Below, piece after piece: positions 23,351 to 32,700 of a stretch of DNA of 51,030 bases; position 1 is the stretch's first letter; the number at the start of each line of letters is the position of its first letter. Source of the DNA: a virus. The notes below the pieces were generated by a model. The model had not been told where the DNA came from and ran no database searches. It was given only the letters and a program-made list of their open reading frames with translations. Location of the stretch: positions 1 to 51,030 of the IMG/VR virus record IMGVR_UViG_3300037847_002388; one strand, written 5' to 3'. The position numbers and the translations under genes are program-made.

Positions 23351-24217
23351 ATGAGAGAATATACATATCAATGGAATGTAGAGGATGATGAACCTACTTT
23401 GAAGATTACAAAATCTTCCTTTGGTTCATTTCAATGGTGTCCTAGAAAATACGAGTTTTCGTATATTGAAAGGCTACCACAAGATACAACTGAGGCTATG
23501 ATTAAAGGTACTGCGGTACACAATAGTAGAGAAGATTTCTTTGATGTATTCGATGTAAAGAAAGCGGAGAATATGTCAAATGACGAATTGGTTGATTACA
23601 ATATGGGGTTACACCCTATTGATGGTTATACTGATATATACAGGAACATATCAGTTTTTGAGGCTAACAGATTTATGGAAGCCAAGCAAGCAAACAAACT
23701 AGATAGTTATCTACCTGTAATAAATGAAGTAAAGTTAGACGCTGAGTTATTTATTCCACAGGACTTGAATCCTAAATGTGTCTTAGAACGGGACTATACT
23801 GTTCACTTACAAGGCATCATAGATAGGATGTTCATTGAGGATGGTGCATACATCCCTATTGAATTAAAGACTGGCCCTTGGAAAGACTACAAGAGGACAG
23901 GTATGAGGAAAGAATTGTCTTTCTATAAACTACTTGTAGATAATGCTCCTGATAAAGTATTAGAAGAAGCAGGTATAGATAGGAATATTCCTATTACTCA
24001 TTGGGGATGGTACTATCCTGTGTCTAATTATATTGAGACTGAGCCTGTAAAACAGACTAGTATCAATGCAGTAATGAGAGGCATCACTCAGTTGATTAAG
24101 GCGTATGAAGATAAGCACAATGGGGGAGAACAATTCCCTACGAAGTATTACTTTAAGACCTGTCAACATTGTAGTTTTATGCCTATATGTGATGCGGCAC
24201 AATCAGAGGTATGGTGA
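23351..24217 (+). CDS. Cas4/RecB-like PD-(D/E)XK nuclease with probable Fe-S cluster
   Basis: 288 aa from ATG 23351 (GGTGG upstream), with an alternative start at 23339 overlapping polymerase. Active-site pattern: GTAVHN (His), LQGIIDRMF (Asp) and IPIELKTG (E-x-K). An early cysteine in SFQWCPRKYEF and a C-terminal cluster CQHCSFMPIC fit the Cas4/AddB-type four-cysteine iron-sulfur site. Such enzymes degrade or resect DNA ends with 5-3 polarity. No cas1 or CRISPR array is nearby, so a replication/recombination role is favoured over CRISPR adaptation. Confidence 0.88.
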   Translation: MREYTYQWNVEDDEPTLKITKSSFGSFQWCPRKYEFSYIERLPQDTTEAMIKGTAVHNSREDFFDVFDVKKAENMSNDELVDYNMGLHPIDGYTDIYRNISVFEANRFMEAKQANKLDSYLPVINEVKLDAELFIPQDLNPKCVLERDYTVHLQGIIDRMFIEDGAYIPIELKTGPWKDYKRTGMRKELSFYKLLVDNAPDKVLEEAGIDRNIPITHWGWYYPVSNYIETEPVKQTSINAVMRGITQLIKAYEDKHNGGEQFPTKYYFKTCQHCSFMPICDAAQSEVW

Positions 24218-24221
24218 TAAT

Positions 24222-24581
24222 ATGTTAAGTGATAAGATAAAAGAATATTTGAGAGATAAGACTTGGAGTTTTAATGAGATAACAAACATAACGGAAGTTA
24301 TTGATGAGTTAGCAGATACAACCTATGGAGACTTAGATGCGAAATCTAAGGTAGATTTACTATGGGATGTTGATATAGAAGAGGGACTAACCTTTGGGCA
24401 ATTTTTCCAAGCGTTAGTTAAGAAAACACTAAAATCAGAAATAGCAATAATAGTGAAAGCAGAATTAGATTCTGCCATAATAGAATTTAAGGTGAATAAA
24501 AATGAAGTTTCCGAGAGAAGTGTGGGCGGGGAGTCACATAAAGAACGCTCCACAGATGAAAAGAGTAAAGATAAACAATAA
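24222..24581 (+). CDS. Hypothetical acidic protein, 119 aa
   Basis: ATG 24222 (MLSDKIKEYLRDKTWSFNEI) with GGTGAT 4 bases before is the likely start. Helical, with a predicted disordered, charged C-terminus. Its last 80 bases overlap the primase gene in another frame, one of the longest overlaps in this strand. No family recognised. Confidence 0.6.
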   Translation: MLSDKIKEYLRDKTWSFNEITNITEVIDELADTTYGDLDAKSKVDLLWDVDIEEGLTFGQFFQALVKKTLKSEIAIIVKAELDSAIIEFKVNKNEVSERSVGGESHKERSTDEKSKDKQ

Positions 24582-25497
24582 AGATGAATTTGTAGTATGG
24601 GTTAATGCATTCAATGGTAAGATGAATTGTTATACATCTGTATATGATTTTGGTAAGTATGCTGAAGATGCAGCCATTGACTCTACTTGTATCAAAGACA
24701 GAATGTTTTTAGATTTTGATGCACACGATGAGCCATTAGAAAATGCCTACTACGATTGTATTAGAGTATGTGATGTTTTATTAGAACAAGATGTATTCTT
24801 CAATATGTATTTTAGTGGTAAGGGTTTTCATATGATAGTTTATGGAGAACAGGCTGATGATATCAGAAGCATTCAGTCGTATTTCACCACGCTTACTCCT
24901 ATTGCTCCGACTTTGGATAGGAGTGGAATTCAGGTTAAGAGGCTTCGTAGGATTCCTAACACGGTCAATCTCAGTAGCAAAGGCCCGTACTTCTGTATTC
25001 CTATTACAAGAGAAGATTTAGAATCTGGATTGGATGTTATATTAGACAAAGCAATGACTGGTAATCATCCTCAAGTTAGGTATGGAAACAAGTTAGTCAA
25101 ATGGCCTAATGTAAAGCCAATCGAAATGAGCGATATTGAAATTAATGCACCAAAGCCTGTTGGTGAATTACCGATACTACCATGTTTGCACAATGCAATT
25201 ATGGTAGAAAACCCCGGACATTATGCAAGAGTGTATCTAACACAATGGTATAGAGATATACTTACGATGAGAGAAAGACACATTAGCGAAGAAAAGAAAG
25301 CGGAAGTGATTGAGATAATAATAAATGAATTTAAGGCGATAGCAGACAAAGAAGATATATGGTTGGATTGGGATGAAAAGACCACTAGGCATCATGTTAA
25401 GTTTGTAGTTGATGGTGGATATCATGCTCCTAGTTGTAAAGAGAAATTGATTCCGCAGGGTTATTGTCCGGGTAAGTGTTGGAGGTATTGCGAGTGA
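24502..25497 (+). CDS. priSL: Archaeal-type primase, PriS catalytic domain fused to PriL-like Fe-S domain
   Basis: 331 aa. Residues 1-200 carry the primase core: LDFDAHD with catalytic D71 and D73, SGKGFH (S105 to H110) and RRIPNTVNLSSKGP. From about 220 the sequence changes to a PriL-like Fe-S domain: PILPCLHNAI (C228), then GHYARVYLTQWYRD, and a tail with C312, C322, C326 and C330. In cellular archaea these are two proteins, PriS and PriL; here they appear fused. It makes primers for the polymerase. GGTGA precedes ATG 24502. Confidence 0.87.
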   Translation: MKFPREVWAGSHIKNAPQMKRVKINNKDEFVVWVNAFNGKMNCYTSVYDFGKYAEDAAIDSTCIKDRMFLDFDAHDEPLENAYYDCIRVCDVLLEQDVFFNMYFSGKGFHMIVYGEQADDIRSIQSYFTTLTPIAPTLDRSGIQVKRLRRIPNTVNLSSKGPYFCIPITREDLESGLDVILDKAMTGNHPQVRYGNKLVKWPNVKPIEMSDIEINAPKPVGELPILPCLHNAIMVENPGHYARVYLTQWYRDILTMRERHISEEKKAEVIEIIINEFKAIADKEDIWLDWDEKTTRHHVKFVVDGGYHAPSCKEKLIPQGYCPGKCWRYCE

Positions 25498-25628
25498 TAT
25501 GCGAGCCTTTAGAACATGAATGGGAAGTAGAAGAAGTATCAGGTAACAAAGATATATACAAAGGAATAGTGATGAAATTGAGATGTAGTAAATGTAATGC
25601 AAGTTTGAAAGGAGAGATAAACACATGA
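25494..25628 (+). CDS. Small cysteine-containing protein, 44 aa
   Basis: GTG start overlapping the primase stop (GTGA), with GGAGG (25481-25485) 8 bases upstream. Starts MICEPLEHEWEVEEVSGNKD, with CSKC near the end. One CxxC and a lone N-terminal Cys could bind zinc. The strong ribosome site supports translation. Function unknown. Confidence 0.55.
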   Translation: MICEPLEHEWEVEEVSGNKDIYKGIVMKLRCSKCNASLKGEINT

Positions 25629-25723
25629 TTGATGCACATGATATAATGTATCTAGCGAGGTTGATGTTTTATTTGTCTATAACCGCATATATTACAAATG
25701 AGTTATTGTTGGTGATGCTATGA
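25625..25723 (+). CDS. Membrane micro-protein, 32 aa
   Basis: Starts MIDAHDIMYLARLMFYLSIT and ends AYITNELLLVML: a single hydrophobic helix. AAAGGAGAG lies about 8 bases ahead of the ATG. Start and stop overlap both neighbours in ATGA junctions. Probably translated; function unknown. Confidence 0.5.
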   Translation: MIDAHDIMYLARLMFYLSITAYITNELLLVML

Positions 25724-26400
25724 ATAAATTGATAATAGATAGTAGAGAAAAATCTAATCTTTCTGAATTCATCATTTCAGAAGCAAGTAGAATGAATATA
25801 CTTACTGAGAAACAATGGATAGAGATAGGTGACTATGTTTATCAAGATGTATGCTTTGAAGCAAAATCTACTATTGACTTCCTACAATCAGTATTGAATG
25901 GAAGACTATGGAATCAAGTAGATAACATGGATAGGCACTATGAATATAGTATAGTCATAATACATGGTTCACTACATCAAGTAATGGCTTATCCAAAATA
26001 TGTTAATATGGAAATAAATGAACAATTACTCAAACACAAATTCTATGGTGCAATTGGTAGGCTAACATTAGATACTGATTGTAAAGTGTTTTGGGTAGAA
26101 AGTCCTCAGAAGGCAGCCAAGATAATTACAACAATATGTAAGATGAGGCCAGTTAAAAGAAGTGTAATTCAACCAACATTGTTGAAAAGGATTACAACTG
26201 ATGACTTGAGATTAGATATGCTATGTACCATTAAAGGAGTTAGTAAATCTAAAGCAAAGAAAATTATAGAAAAATATGGTTCTGTTATGGAAGTAGGAGA
26301 ATCTAATGTAAATGAATTATCCTCTATTGATGGCATAGGCCCAACGATAGCAAAGAGGATAATAGACACACTAAATAGTGAAGAAAAAGTGGTAGTATGA
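25720..26400 (+). CDS. XPF/ERCC4-family structure-specific nuclease
   Basis: 226 aa. The N-terminal nuclease domain has IIDSRE (D7), IGDYV (D38) and FEAKSTIDF, the ERKxxxD site with Arg replaced by Ala (E47, K49, D53). The C-terminal 60 residues contain two helix-hairpin-helix motifs (KGVSKSKAKKIIEKYG and IDGIGPTIAKRI). This is the minimal archaeal XPF/Mus81 layout without the helicase part. It cleaves branched DNA such as forks and flaps. Overlaps the helicase start by 4 bases. Confidence 0.92.
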   Translation: MNKLIIDSREKSNLSEFIISEASRMNILTEKQWIEIGDYVYQDVCFEAKSTIDFLQSVLNGRLWNQVDNMDRHYEYSIVIIHGSLHQVMAYPKYVNMEINEQLLKHKFYGAIGRLTLDTDCKVFWVESPQKAAKIITTICKMRPVKRSVIQPTLLKRITTDDLRLDMLCTIKGVSKSKAKKIIEKYGSVMEVGESNVNELSSIDGIGPTIAKRIIDTLNSEEKVVV

Positions 26401-27878
26401 ATTGGACTGAAACTAATTATAATGAATATGAAGACGAACTGTATTACAGTTTCGTAGATGATAATACAACGACAGAAAGCAATAAATTGACATTGCCAAA
26501 GATTGTAGAAAAGTGGACTGCTGATGCGGTGTTGGCATCTAATTACAACGATGTACCCGCAGCCTTAGCCTTCTTTTCTGTATTGGGTCAATTGTGTAAA
26601 GATATGATTGCTATTCCTAGTAACCTGAATGTTGATGATACTCGCATTCAGTTCCTTTGGATGCAAACATCAGGAACAGGAAAGTCAACATTGACTAATT
26701 GGTTCCTACCAGTATTGAGATTAACATTCGATACTATCAATGAAAAGCATGGTACTCATTTTGATATCTTTGATATTACAGATTATACTGATGCTGCGTT
26801 GATTGGTTCTTATGAAAAGAGAAGAGAAGAAGTAGAAGATGATAACGGACAAATGAGAAGGATGGAAATTGATGTTCAAGTTCCCGGCCAGTTAGAAGGT
26901 GAAGGAATGGCTATGTGGGATGAGTTTGAGTATTCAGGTATATTCAAGCAAAGCCAACATAAAGAACAAGCAATCGTATATCTAAATACATTCATGAATA
27001 CTCTATGGGGAGAAACATGGGTTATCAGTAAGAAACTAAAACAGGGAGAAGACCCTATCATTTGTAAGTGTAGGCGTTCTGTATATGCTACTACATATAT
27101 TCCAAAGGAATTGACTACTGTAATTACTGAGAAAGGTGTGCTTCAAAGGATTCTGATATTTATCTATGAAGTACCCCAACATCAGCAGAAGCAAATGAGA
27201 AGACAGTTAATCAAAGATTGGGGTGTAGTTGGTAATAGAGCATTGCCTAAAACAACTTACGCCAAAAACTTCTTGACGTTATATGATACTCTAAAAGAAA
27301 GATTTGATGATGTAGGTCAAGACCCTCTAAAGACTATGAGGTTTAGTAAGAATGCAAATGACGCTTTAGAGAGAGAATGTGTATTGATGGAGAAATACAT
27401 TGAAAGCAGTAGAATAGAAGTGTTTCAATCTGTTGAAACTTTCATCAACAGAATGCTTAAACACATTCAAAAGATGGCTATATTGTGTGCAGTAGCAGAA
27501 GCCCCAAGTATATCTGATAAAGATAAAAGGTTCATTGTTACGCAAAAAAATGTACTTCAAGCATCCTCTCTAATTAGGAAGTGCTATAAGTCCCTCGTAT
27601 CTTGGCTTGATGAAAGCCTACGGGAAGAGAAGAAGGGTCTGGAAGAAAGAGCCAATATAAGTGTCTTTAAAACGGTTTATCGTGAATTGAAATCTAAAGA
27701 CGGATGGGTTAACAAGAACGTGCTATTCCAAAAGGTTAGGGAGAAGACAAAGAAAGGCCAATCAACCTTATACAAATGGTGGTCTAAGATTGAAGAATAC
27801 TTTGAAGAAGATAAAATAAACCGAGTAGTTTATGTAAGATTATTGGAGGACAAGAAAGATGGTGAAGTGGGAGAATAA
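26397..27878 (+). CDS. P-loop ATPase, probable replicative helicase (SF3/MCM-like)
   Basis: 493 aa. Walker A is TSGTGKST (91-98) and Walker B MAMWDEFEY (D175, E176). A conserved asparagine/threonine sensor region may be YATTYIPKEL, with a possible arginine finger in GVLQRILIF. The C-terminal 80 residues look like a winged helix (KNVLFQKVREKTKKGQSTLY). The order N-domain, AAA+, winged helix resembles MCM and phage primase-helicase C-termini. No DnaB signature is present. Between the primase/XPF genes and an exonuclease it is the only helicase candidate in the window. Confidence 0.7.
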   Translation: MNWTETNYNEYEDELYYSFVDDNTTTESNKLTLPKIVEKWTADAVLASNYNDVPAALAFFSVLGQLCKDMIAIPSNLNVDDTRIQFLWMQTSGTGKSTLTNWFLPVLRLTFDTINEKHGTHFDIFDITDYTDAALIGSYEKRREEVEDDNGQMRRMEIDVQVPGQLEGEGMAMWDEFEYSGIFKQSQHKEQAIVYLNTFMNTLWGETWVISKKLKQGEDPIICKCRRSVYATTYIPKELTTVITEKGVLQRILIFIYEVPQHQQKQMRRQLIKDWGVVGNRALPKTTYAKNFLTLYDTLKERFDDVGQDPLKTMRFSKNANDALERECVLMEKYIESSRIEVFQSVETFINRMLKHIQKMAILCAVAEAPSISDKDKRFIVTQKNVLQASSLIRKCYKSLVSWLDESLREEKKGLEERANISVFKTVYRELKSKDGWVNKNVLFQKVREKTKKGQSTLYKWWSKIEEYFEEDKINRVVYVRLLEDKKDGEVGE

Positions 27879-28092
27879 ATTTATGGTGTTTGATGCGGCC
27901 AATGGCCCTAAGAACGTTATAGATAACCTAAATACAGAAGGAGAGCAAGGTTGGGAGTTATGTTCGATTGTATCTGTTGGTGGAGGCGACCATATGATTG
28001 CCTTCCTAAAGAGAGCAAAGGACATTAAAATGCCTGACCCTGAAGAAGATAAGAAAGCAAATATCGCTAGACTGTGGGGAGGCGGAGAGTAA
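27859..28092 (+). CDS. DUF4177-like small protein
   Basis: 77 aa. WENKFMVFDAANG, then LNTEGEQGWELCSIVSVGGG followed by MIAFLKR, follows the DUF4177 pattern (beta hairpin, helix, GWEL, last strand LKR). Function of the family is unknown. GGAGG lies about 9 bases ahead of ATG 27859. It overlaps the helicase end by 20 bases and the next start by 1. Confidence 0.65.
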   Translation: MVKWENKFMVFDAANGPKNVIDNLNTEGEQGWELCSIVSVGGGDHMIAFLKRAKDIKMPDPEEDKKANIARLWGGGE

Positions 28093-28187
28093 TGGCTAAA
28101 GGAATTAATACTAGATTTTGGAGAAAGGCATTTGGTGTAAGCCGTTGGTCTTTCCTATTCGGTAAAGGCGATGATTTTGCGGAGTGA
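28092..28187 (+). CDS. Small basic micro-protein, 31 aa
   Basis: Reads MAKGINTRFWRKAFGVSRWS then FLFGKGDDFAE. Start overlaps the preceding stop (TAATG), with GGCGGAG 6 bases upstream. Basic, amphipathic N-terminal helix with two Trp. Possibly a membrane- or DNA-associating peptide. Confidence 0.5.
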   Translation: MAKGINTRFWRKAFGVSRWSFLFGKGDDFAE

Positions 28188-28192
28188 ACTGT

Positions 28193-28789
28193 ATGTCTGA
28201 TGTATTGGCAATAGACCTTGAAACTAAGAATTACTCCTATGATATAGGAGGATGGGGTAATACCCATATGTTTCAAGTATCTACTGTATGCACATGGGAT
28301 GGGGACAAAGGAACAATATACATTGATAAAGCAGTAGATGATTTGAAGAAATCTAATGTGGAAGTCAAGCCTATATCCCAATTGAAGTTTGACTTAGATG
28401 ACCATTTGCAGAAAGGGGGTCTGCTTCTTGGTCACAACATAGCAGGTTTTGATTTACCTGTTTTGAGGGATTCACTAGATATATTCTGTATTCAGAAGTA
28501 TATCAACAAGAAAGCCTATATTGACACAAGCCGTGAAGTAAGTAGCGTTATGGGTGAAAGGTATAGTCTGAATAATCTAGTGACACATACTTTAGAAGAT
28601 GCTAAGATAATGCATAGCGAAGATGCGCCTAAAGTTTGGAAAGCAGGTGGCTATACAGAAGTAGCAGAATACTGTTTGAAGGACTGCGAGTTAGTATTTG
28701 ACTTGTGGAAGTATGGAATAGATAACGGAGTTGTAAAAGGCTTCGATATGAATGAAGAAGAAATGAAAGAGATTGAGGTGAACTGGTGA
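28193..28789 (+). CDS. DEDD/RNase H-like 3-5 exonuclease
   Basis: 198 aa from ATG 28193; GGAG precedes it, and GTG 28184 is an alternative overlapping the previous stop. Motifs: Exo I AIDLETK (D-x-E), Exo II GHNIAGFDLPVL and Exo III YCLKDCEL (Y-x3-D). It is a DnaQ/PolB-exonuclease-type fold standing alone. Proofreading or DNA repair, or RNA trimming, are possible. It is similar in plan to the exonuclease domain of the viral polymerase but clearly separate. Confidence 0.87.
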   Translation: MSDVLAIDLETKNYSYDIGGWGNTHMFQVSTVCTWDGDKGTIYIDKAVDDLKKSNVEVKPISQLKFDLDDHLQKGGLLLGHNIAGFDLPVLRDSLDIFCIQKYINKKAYIDTSREVSSVMGERYSLNNLVTHTLEDAKIMHSEDAPKVWKAGGYTEVAEYCLKDCELVFDLWKYGIDNGVVKGFDMNEEEMKEIEVNW

Positions 28790-28956
28790 GTACAATAGAA
28801 TGGATAGTATGGATATTGTTTCTAATGGCAGTATGTCTGTTATTCTTTGCAGCGTTTAGTGGAGATAGAGTTTCCAATCAAACGATTGAAGAATACATGG
28901 ATAATCTAATGGCAGAAGAACAACAAGACTGGGGCGGAAATAATCGTGGCTCTTAG
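28786..28956 (+). CDS. Single-span membrane protein, 56 aa
   Basis: GTG start overlapping the exonuclease stop, with GAGGTG upstream. The N-terminal helix is hydrophobic (IEWIVWILFLMAVCLLFFAA), followed by an acidic, Asn-rich cytosolic or external tail. Overlaps the next gene by 11 bases. Function unknown. Confidence 0.55.
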   Translation: MSTIEWIVWILFLMAVCLLFFAAFSGDRVSNQTIEEYMDNLMAEEQQDWGGNNRGS

Positions 28957-29134
28957 AGAAACGTGTTCCGCTTGCGGGCAAGATACGATACCTAGAAGAA
29001 TTCTAGGTTTTTATGTAGGTTCTCCGCAAAGGGTCAAGATTTGGGAATGTAGAGAGTGTTACTTTCTATGGTCTGAAAAGGTCTTGCCCTTTGTGGAGGC
29101 CAACTCTAAAAAATTTGGCAAAATTCAAAATTGA
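28946..29134 (+). CDS. Zinc-ribbon protein, last gene of the + strand array
   Basis: 62 aa from GTG 28946. CSAC at about residues 7-10 and CREC at 35-38, separated by a basic strand pair, form a zinc ribbon. The C-terminus is Lys-rich (NSKKFGKIQN). It is the final gene before the convergent junction; oligo-T at 29144 follows 10 bases after its stop. Nucleic-acid binding is likely, target unknown. Confidence 0.65.
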   Translation: MALRETCSACGQDTIPRRILGFYVGSPQRVKIWECRECYFLWSEKVLPFVEANSKKFGKIQN

Positions 29135-29143
29135 CAAATTACG

Positions 29144-29153
29144 TTTTTATTTT
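29144..29153 (+). terminator. Oligo-T archaeal-type terminator for the + strand array
   Basis: A TTTTTATTTT tract 10 bases after the last + strand stop. Archaeal RNA polymerase stops on oligo-T without needing a hairpin. Further short T-runs at 29331-29335 and 29345-29349 could back it up. Confidence 0.5.
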
Positions 29154-29192
29154 GGGCTAAAAAACGGATTTGGCTCAAATTGATTTATTCAT

Positions 29193-29319
29193 CGGTTCTA
29201 ACCCTAGCATGAATAATCAAACGTCTGATTCTAGGCTACTAGAGTGCGTTCTGAGGGCGTTCCTTTAGTCGGATGTTAATTAGCCCTGCTTCACCAGAAC
29301 ATCGCCTGTATCGGAACCG
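29193..29319. other. Structured element in the convergent intergenic region
   Basis: The 277-base gap 29135-29411 has no plausible gene but many complementary segments. CGGTTC 29193-29198 pairs with GAACCG 29314-29319. Inside, CCTAG 29203-29207 plus AATCA 29215-29219 pair with TGATTCTAGG 29226-29235, leaving a 7-base bulge and a 6-base loop. A second arm pairs GTTCTGAGGGC 29248-29258 with GCCCT 29283-29287 and CAGAAC 29295-29300, again with a 7-base bulge. This could be an RNA, a replication or packaging site, or a transcription barrier. It is not a tRNA. Confidence 0.4.
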
Positions 29320-29402
29320 TCAAGTCTAACTTTTTAGTCCTAATTTTTGCGCACTTCAAATACTCTCGACTTTCCATATTAACAATAAACCATTTATCGT
29401 TT

Positions 29403-29409
29403 AAAAAAA
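29403..29409 (-). terminator. Oligo-T terminator for the - strand tail operon
   Basis: Seven A on the + strand, hence seven T on the - strand, beginning 2 bases beyond the stop of the last tail gene (29412). Fits oligo-T termination and matches the + strand tract at 29144 on the other side of the junction. Confidence 0.5.
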
Positions 29410-29411
29410 TA

Positions 29412-29735
29412 TTAACCACTATAAGGAGGGTCTGGAAACATCCTTCCTTTTGGGTGATTAACCATAAACGATGGTTGTTGTGGTTGATATTTAGCATATG
29501 AATTAGGCGGTGTATCGCCATATATCTCTTGAAGTGTTTCAGGCCAATTAAGCAATGCTGCCCTGTAATCTGCTAATTCTTGTTGTTCTGTTTGTGTTAA
29601 TGCATTATACAACAAAGGTTTAGATTGATAAAAATCTACATATGTTTCTAGCATCCAATTCCTAGAATATCTAACCTTTGCCATTGCCTCCTCCATGCTA
29701 ATCGTTATCTCTTCTCCATGTTCTCCTATTGCCAT
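29412..29735 (-). CDS. Phage tail/fiber assembly chaperone-like protein
   Basis: 107 aa from ATG 29735, with GAGGTGA at suitable spacing; GTG 29744 is less likely. The central part RNWMLETYVDFYQSKPLLYN through ADYRAALLNWPE resembles the tail-fiber assembly chaperone family of caudoviruses (helix with W/D, then YRxxLxxxP). The C-terminus is Pro-rich. Position directly after the giant fiber gene supports a role in folding or attaching it. Confidence 0.65.
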   Translation of the reverse strand: MAIGEHGEEITISMEEAMAKVRYSRNWMLETYVDFYQSKPLLYNALTQTEQQELADYRAALLNWPETLQEIYGDTPPNSYAKYQPQQPSFMVNHPKGRMFPDPPYSG

Positions 29736-29745
29736 TTTATTCACC

Positions 29746-32700
29746 TCATGCTACCGTAAAGTATGCCGTCATTCTTGCAGGGCCAACCTGTGTATTAGTA
29801 TATCCCTGCATTCCTGTTGTTCTTAAATTGAAAGTATCTCCTGCTGCGTAAGATACACCAGTTCCACTTAATGATGTGAATGACCTAACAAACGCATTAC
29901 CACCAGTTCCACTAGCATTAAATTGCATTGTAGTTGTACTGGCTGACCTATTCTTGAAAACTGTCATTGTCTGATTACTGGAATTTGTTTCACTACCATT
30001 ATTACCAAATGCTATGTCTATTCTTGACAATGTGCAAGCAACAGGTAAAGCAACACCAAAGTCTGTTCCTGTTGAAGAATTAGTTGTATTTCTTGCTCCA
30101 TTACCAAAAGACATTTGAAAACCATTTGCACCACCCGCAGCCGCCGTACTAGCGATATGAACATCAGACTCTTCACCAACAATAACGAATGTATTGGTAT
30201 CTGTACCACCACCACCACCGCTAACTGTTGTGAATGTTAACGCTCCACTACCATTGGTAGTTAGAACCTGTCCATTACTACCATCTGTAAGTGGGAATGT
30301 GTATTCATCGTTAAATCTAATCTTTCTATCAGGGCCGATTCTTAACGCTTCTACTGCATTCTCATGTCCTGCTGATTCTCCTGTTTTGAATACTATTCCT
30401 GAACCTGAATCATTGGTTGCGACTGAGTTAGCGATAATTAATGTGTTATTGTCTGTATTGTCATTATGGAATACATCAGATGAATGCCCAATAGATGAGT
30501 GTGTCGTACCTCCATCTAATACGAACTCCATATATGGTTGGTCTAATTCACCTGAATTGTCTGAATCTGCCCTTAATGATAATACTGCATCTCCGGCATG
30601 ACCATCTACTATTAGTGTAGTACCATCCCAAGTAAGACCTGCTTCTGCATTCATGGCATCTGTGCCTGTTGCAGTTACAATTCTGTTGTCTGCACCATTA
30701 GTCATAAAGTCAGATACATCTACTGAAATTGCATCGGCCGCTACATCAATACCAGTTCCCGCACCAATGTTTAGTGTTGCAGAACCAGAAGTCGCTCCAC
30801 CAGTTAAACCATTACCTGCTACAACTGCGGTAATATCACCAGAAGCGGTTGTAAATCCACTATCATTATCAAACGCTGAAAGTGGTATTTCAGATATTAA
30901 TTTCCTACGTTCTGCTCCATTGTCTAATAGAATCAATTCATCTTGGCTTGAGTTAATCGCAGCCGTCATGTCTGTAAATTCAGATAAATCAAGACTGATA
31001 GTTGGAGTAGTAGTTGCATTTGTTACATCTAAACCTGTACCTACTGATATTTGTGTTACTGTACCTGCATTAGTTGTAAAACCTGCTCCGTTTGTTAATT
31101 GGTTATTGTTTGTTGGAATATCGCTTATGTATGCAAGAGTAGAAGCAGTTCCCCAATTAGTATCATCTTGGTCTGCTCGGTAGTGATATATTCTTTTTGT
31201 GCTATTCTTGGCGAATGCCAATATGTTTGCATCTCCACCTGTATGTCCTGTGAATGTGTCTAATACTAAAACATCAACATAATCAGAAGCGGTAGTGGTT
31301 GAACCATCCTCTAATCCTGTTTTTGTTGAGAACCTTCCTGATAGTTCTCTAATGTTATTTGCCAAGTCATCAGGAGCAAAGTCCCTATCATCGTCTGTCC
31401 TTAGACGAGGAGCGAATATTGTTCTGAAATCCAAATCAAATGGGTCTGCATCTGAACCCGGAGATATATCAGAATAATTGATGTCTATACTTGTGTTACC
31501 ACTATGGAACTTAACTTCTTCAGCGTTTGATATTGATACCTCAGTACCATCATCATCTTCTAGAACGAAACTCATTTGACTTGTAATAAATCCTGCATCG
31601 TTATTGAAACCTGATAGATTGATATTACCCTTAGTTAGTTTCTTCATAGCATTGTTAGTATCTACTACCGCAAAGAAATCACCATCCCCATCTGATGTAG
31701 ACGTAGTTAATTCTGATAAATCAAGGTTTACTGCATTGGAAGTTACTGATATACCTGTACCATTTCCTACTGCTAGTGAAACACCGCCAGAATCTCCACC
31801 TCCTGTTAAACCTGCACCTGCGGTTACACCAGTTATATCTCCTGTATTAGCGTCAACATAACTAAACGAACCATCACCATCTGATTGAAGTAATTGCCCG
31901 GAAGTTCCATTACCACTAATATTCAATTGGGTAGCAGTAACCGAATTGTCTTTCAATGCGAAAGTTAAATCATATGGGTCGCCATCTGAACCATGACTTG
32001 TATCAGTCCAGTTAATATCAATACCAGTACCTTCAACAAATTTTATTTCTTTACCATGACTAATTGTAACTTCTGTTCCATCACCGTCTTCTAATTGGAA
32101 TGTGGTTAATTGATTGGTGTTGGTGTTTGTATCAGTAGAAGCAATGGTTATGTTATTAGCATCAGTATGTGTTAGTGTAATATTAGAACCTGCTACAAAC
32201 TTAATGTCTTGTGTACCTGAACCTGCTCCACCCTCAGTTAGCCTAAGTATTATATCATTAGTAGAATCAACAAACGAAGATGTGTATGTATTCTGCGTGT
32301 TTGTATTTGGTGTTGTAACTGAGCCTCCTAGTGATATAGCAGAACCGTTGATTGTTATACTGCTATTAGCCAAAGAACTGTTAGCAATATTAGTTATAGT
32401 GTTATTACTTGCATTAATTGTCTTATTAGTTAATGCTTGACTTCCTGCAAGTGTAGCGACTGTGGCATCAATAGCAACAGTTATGTTTCCACTTGAACCG
32501 CTATTAGCACCACTAATACCTGTACCTGTTGTTATGGTCTGATTGTTCTCTCCTCCGGCTGCGCCACTAACTAATGTAAAATTGTCATCTGCATGATTGT
32601 ATGTTACTACCATGTTATCTAGGTCAGAAGTAAGAGAAGCATTTGTGAACTTAAGATGACTAGCAAGTATTTGTGCATCACCTATCTTAGCATCTGTAAT

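Noticed and set aside
23351-24217. Cas4-like nuclease as part of a CRISPR adaptation module
   Set aside because: No cas1, cas2 or repeat array is seen in the window; the neighbours are polymerase and primase.
26397-27878. DnaB-type helicase
   Set aside because: The Walker B and C-terminal winged-helix layout fit AAA+/SF3-MCM better and no RecA-type H4 motif is visible.
29160-29320. Possible tRNA because of GGTTCTAACCC and nested hairpins
   Set aside because: The T-loop does not fit (TTCTAAC lacks a purine at position 57 and has no matching 5-base T-stem), and no acceptor stem or anticodon arm of normal size can be drawn.
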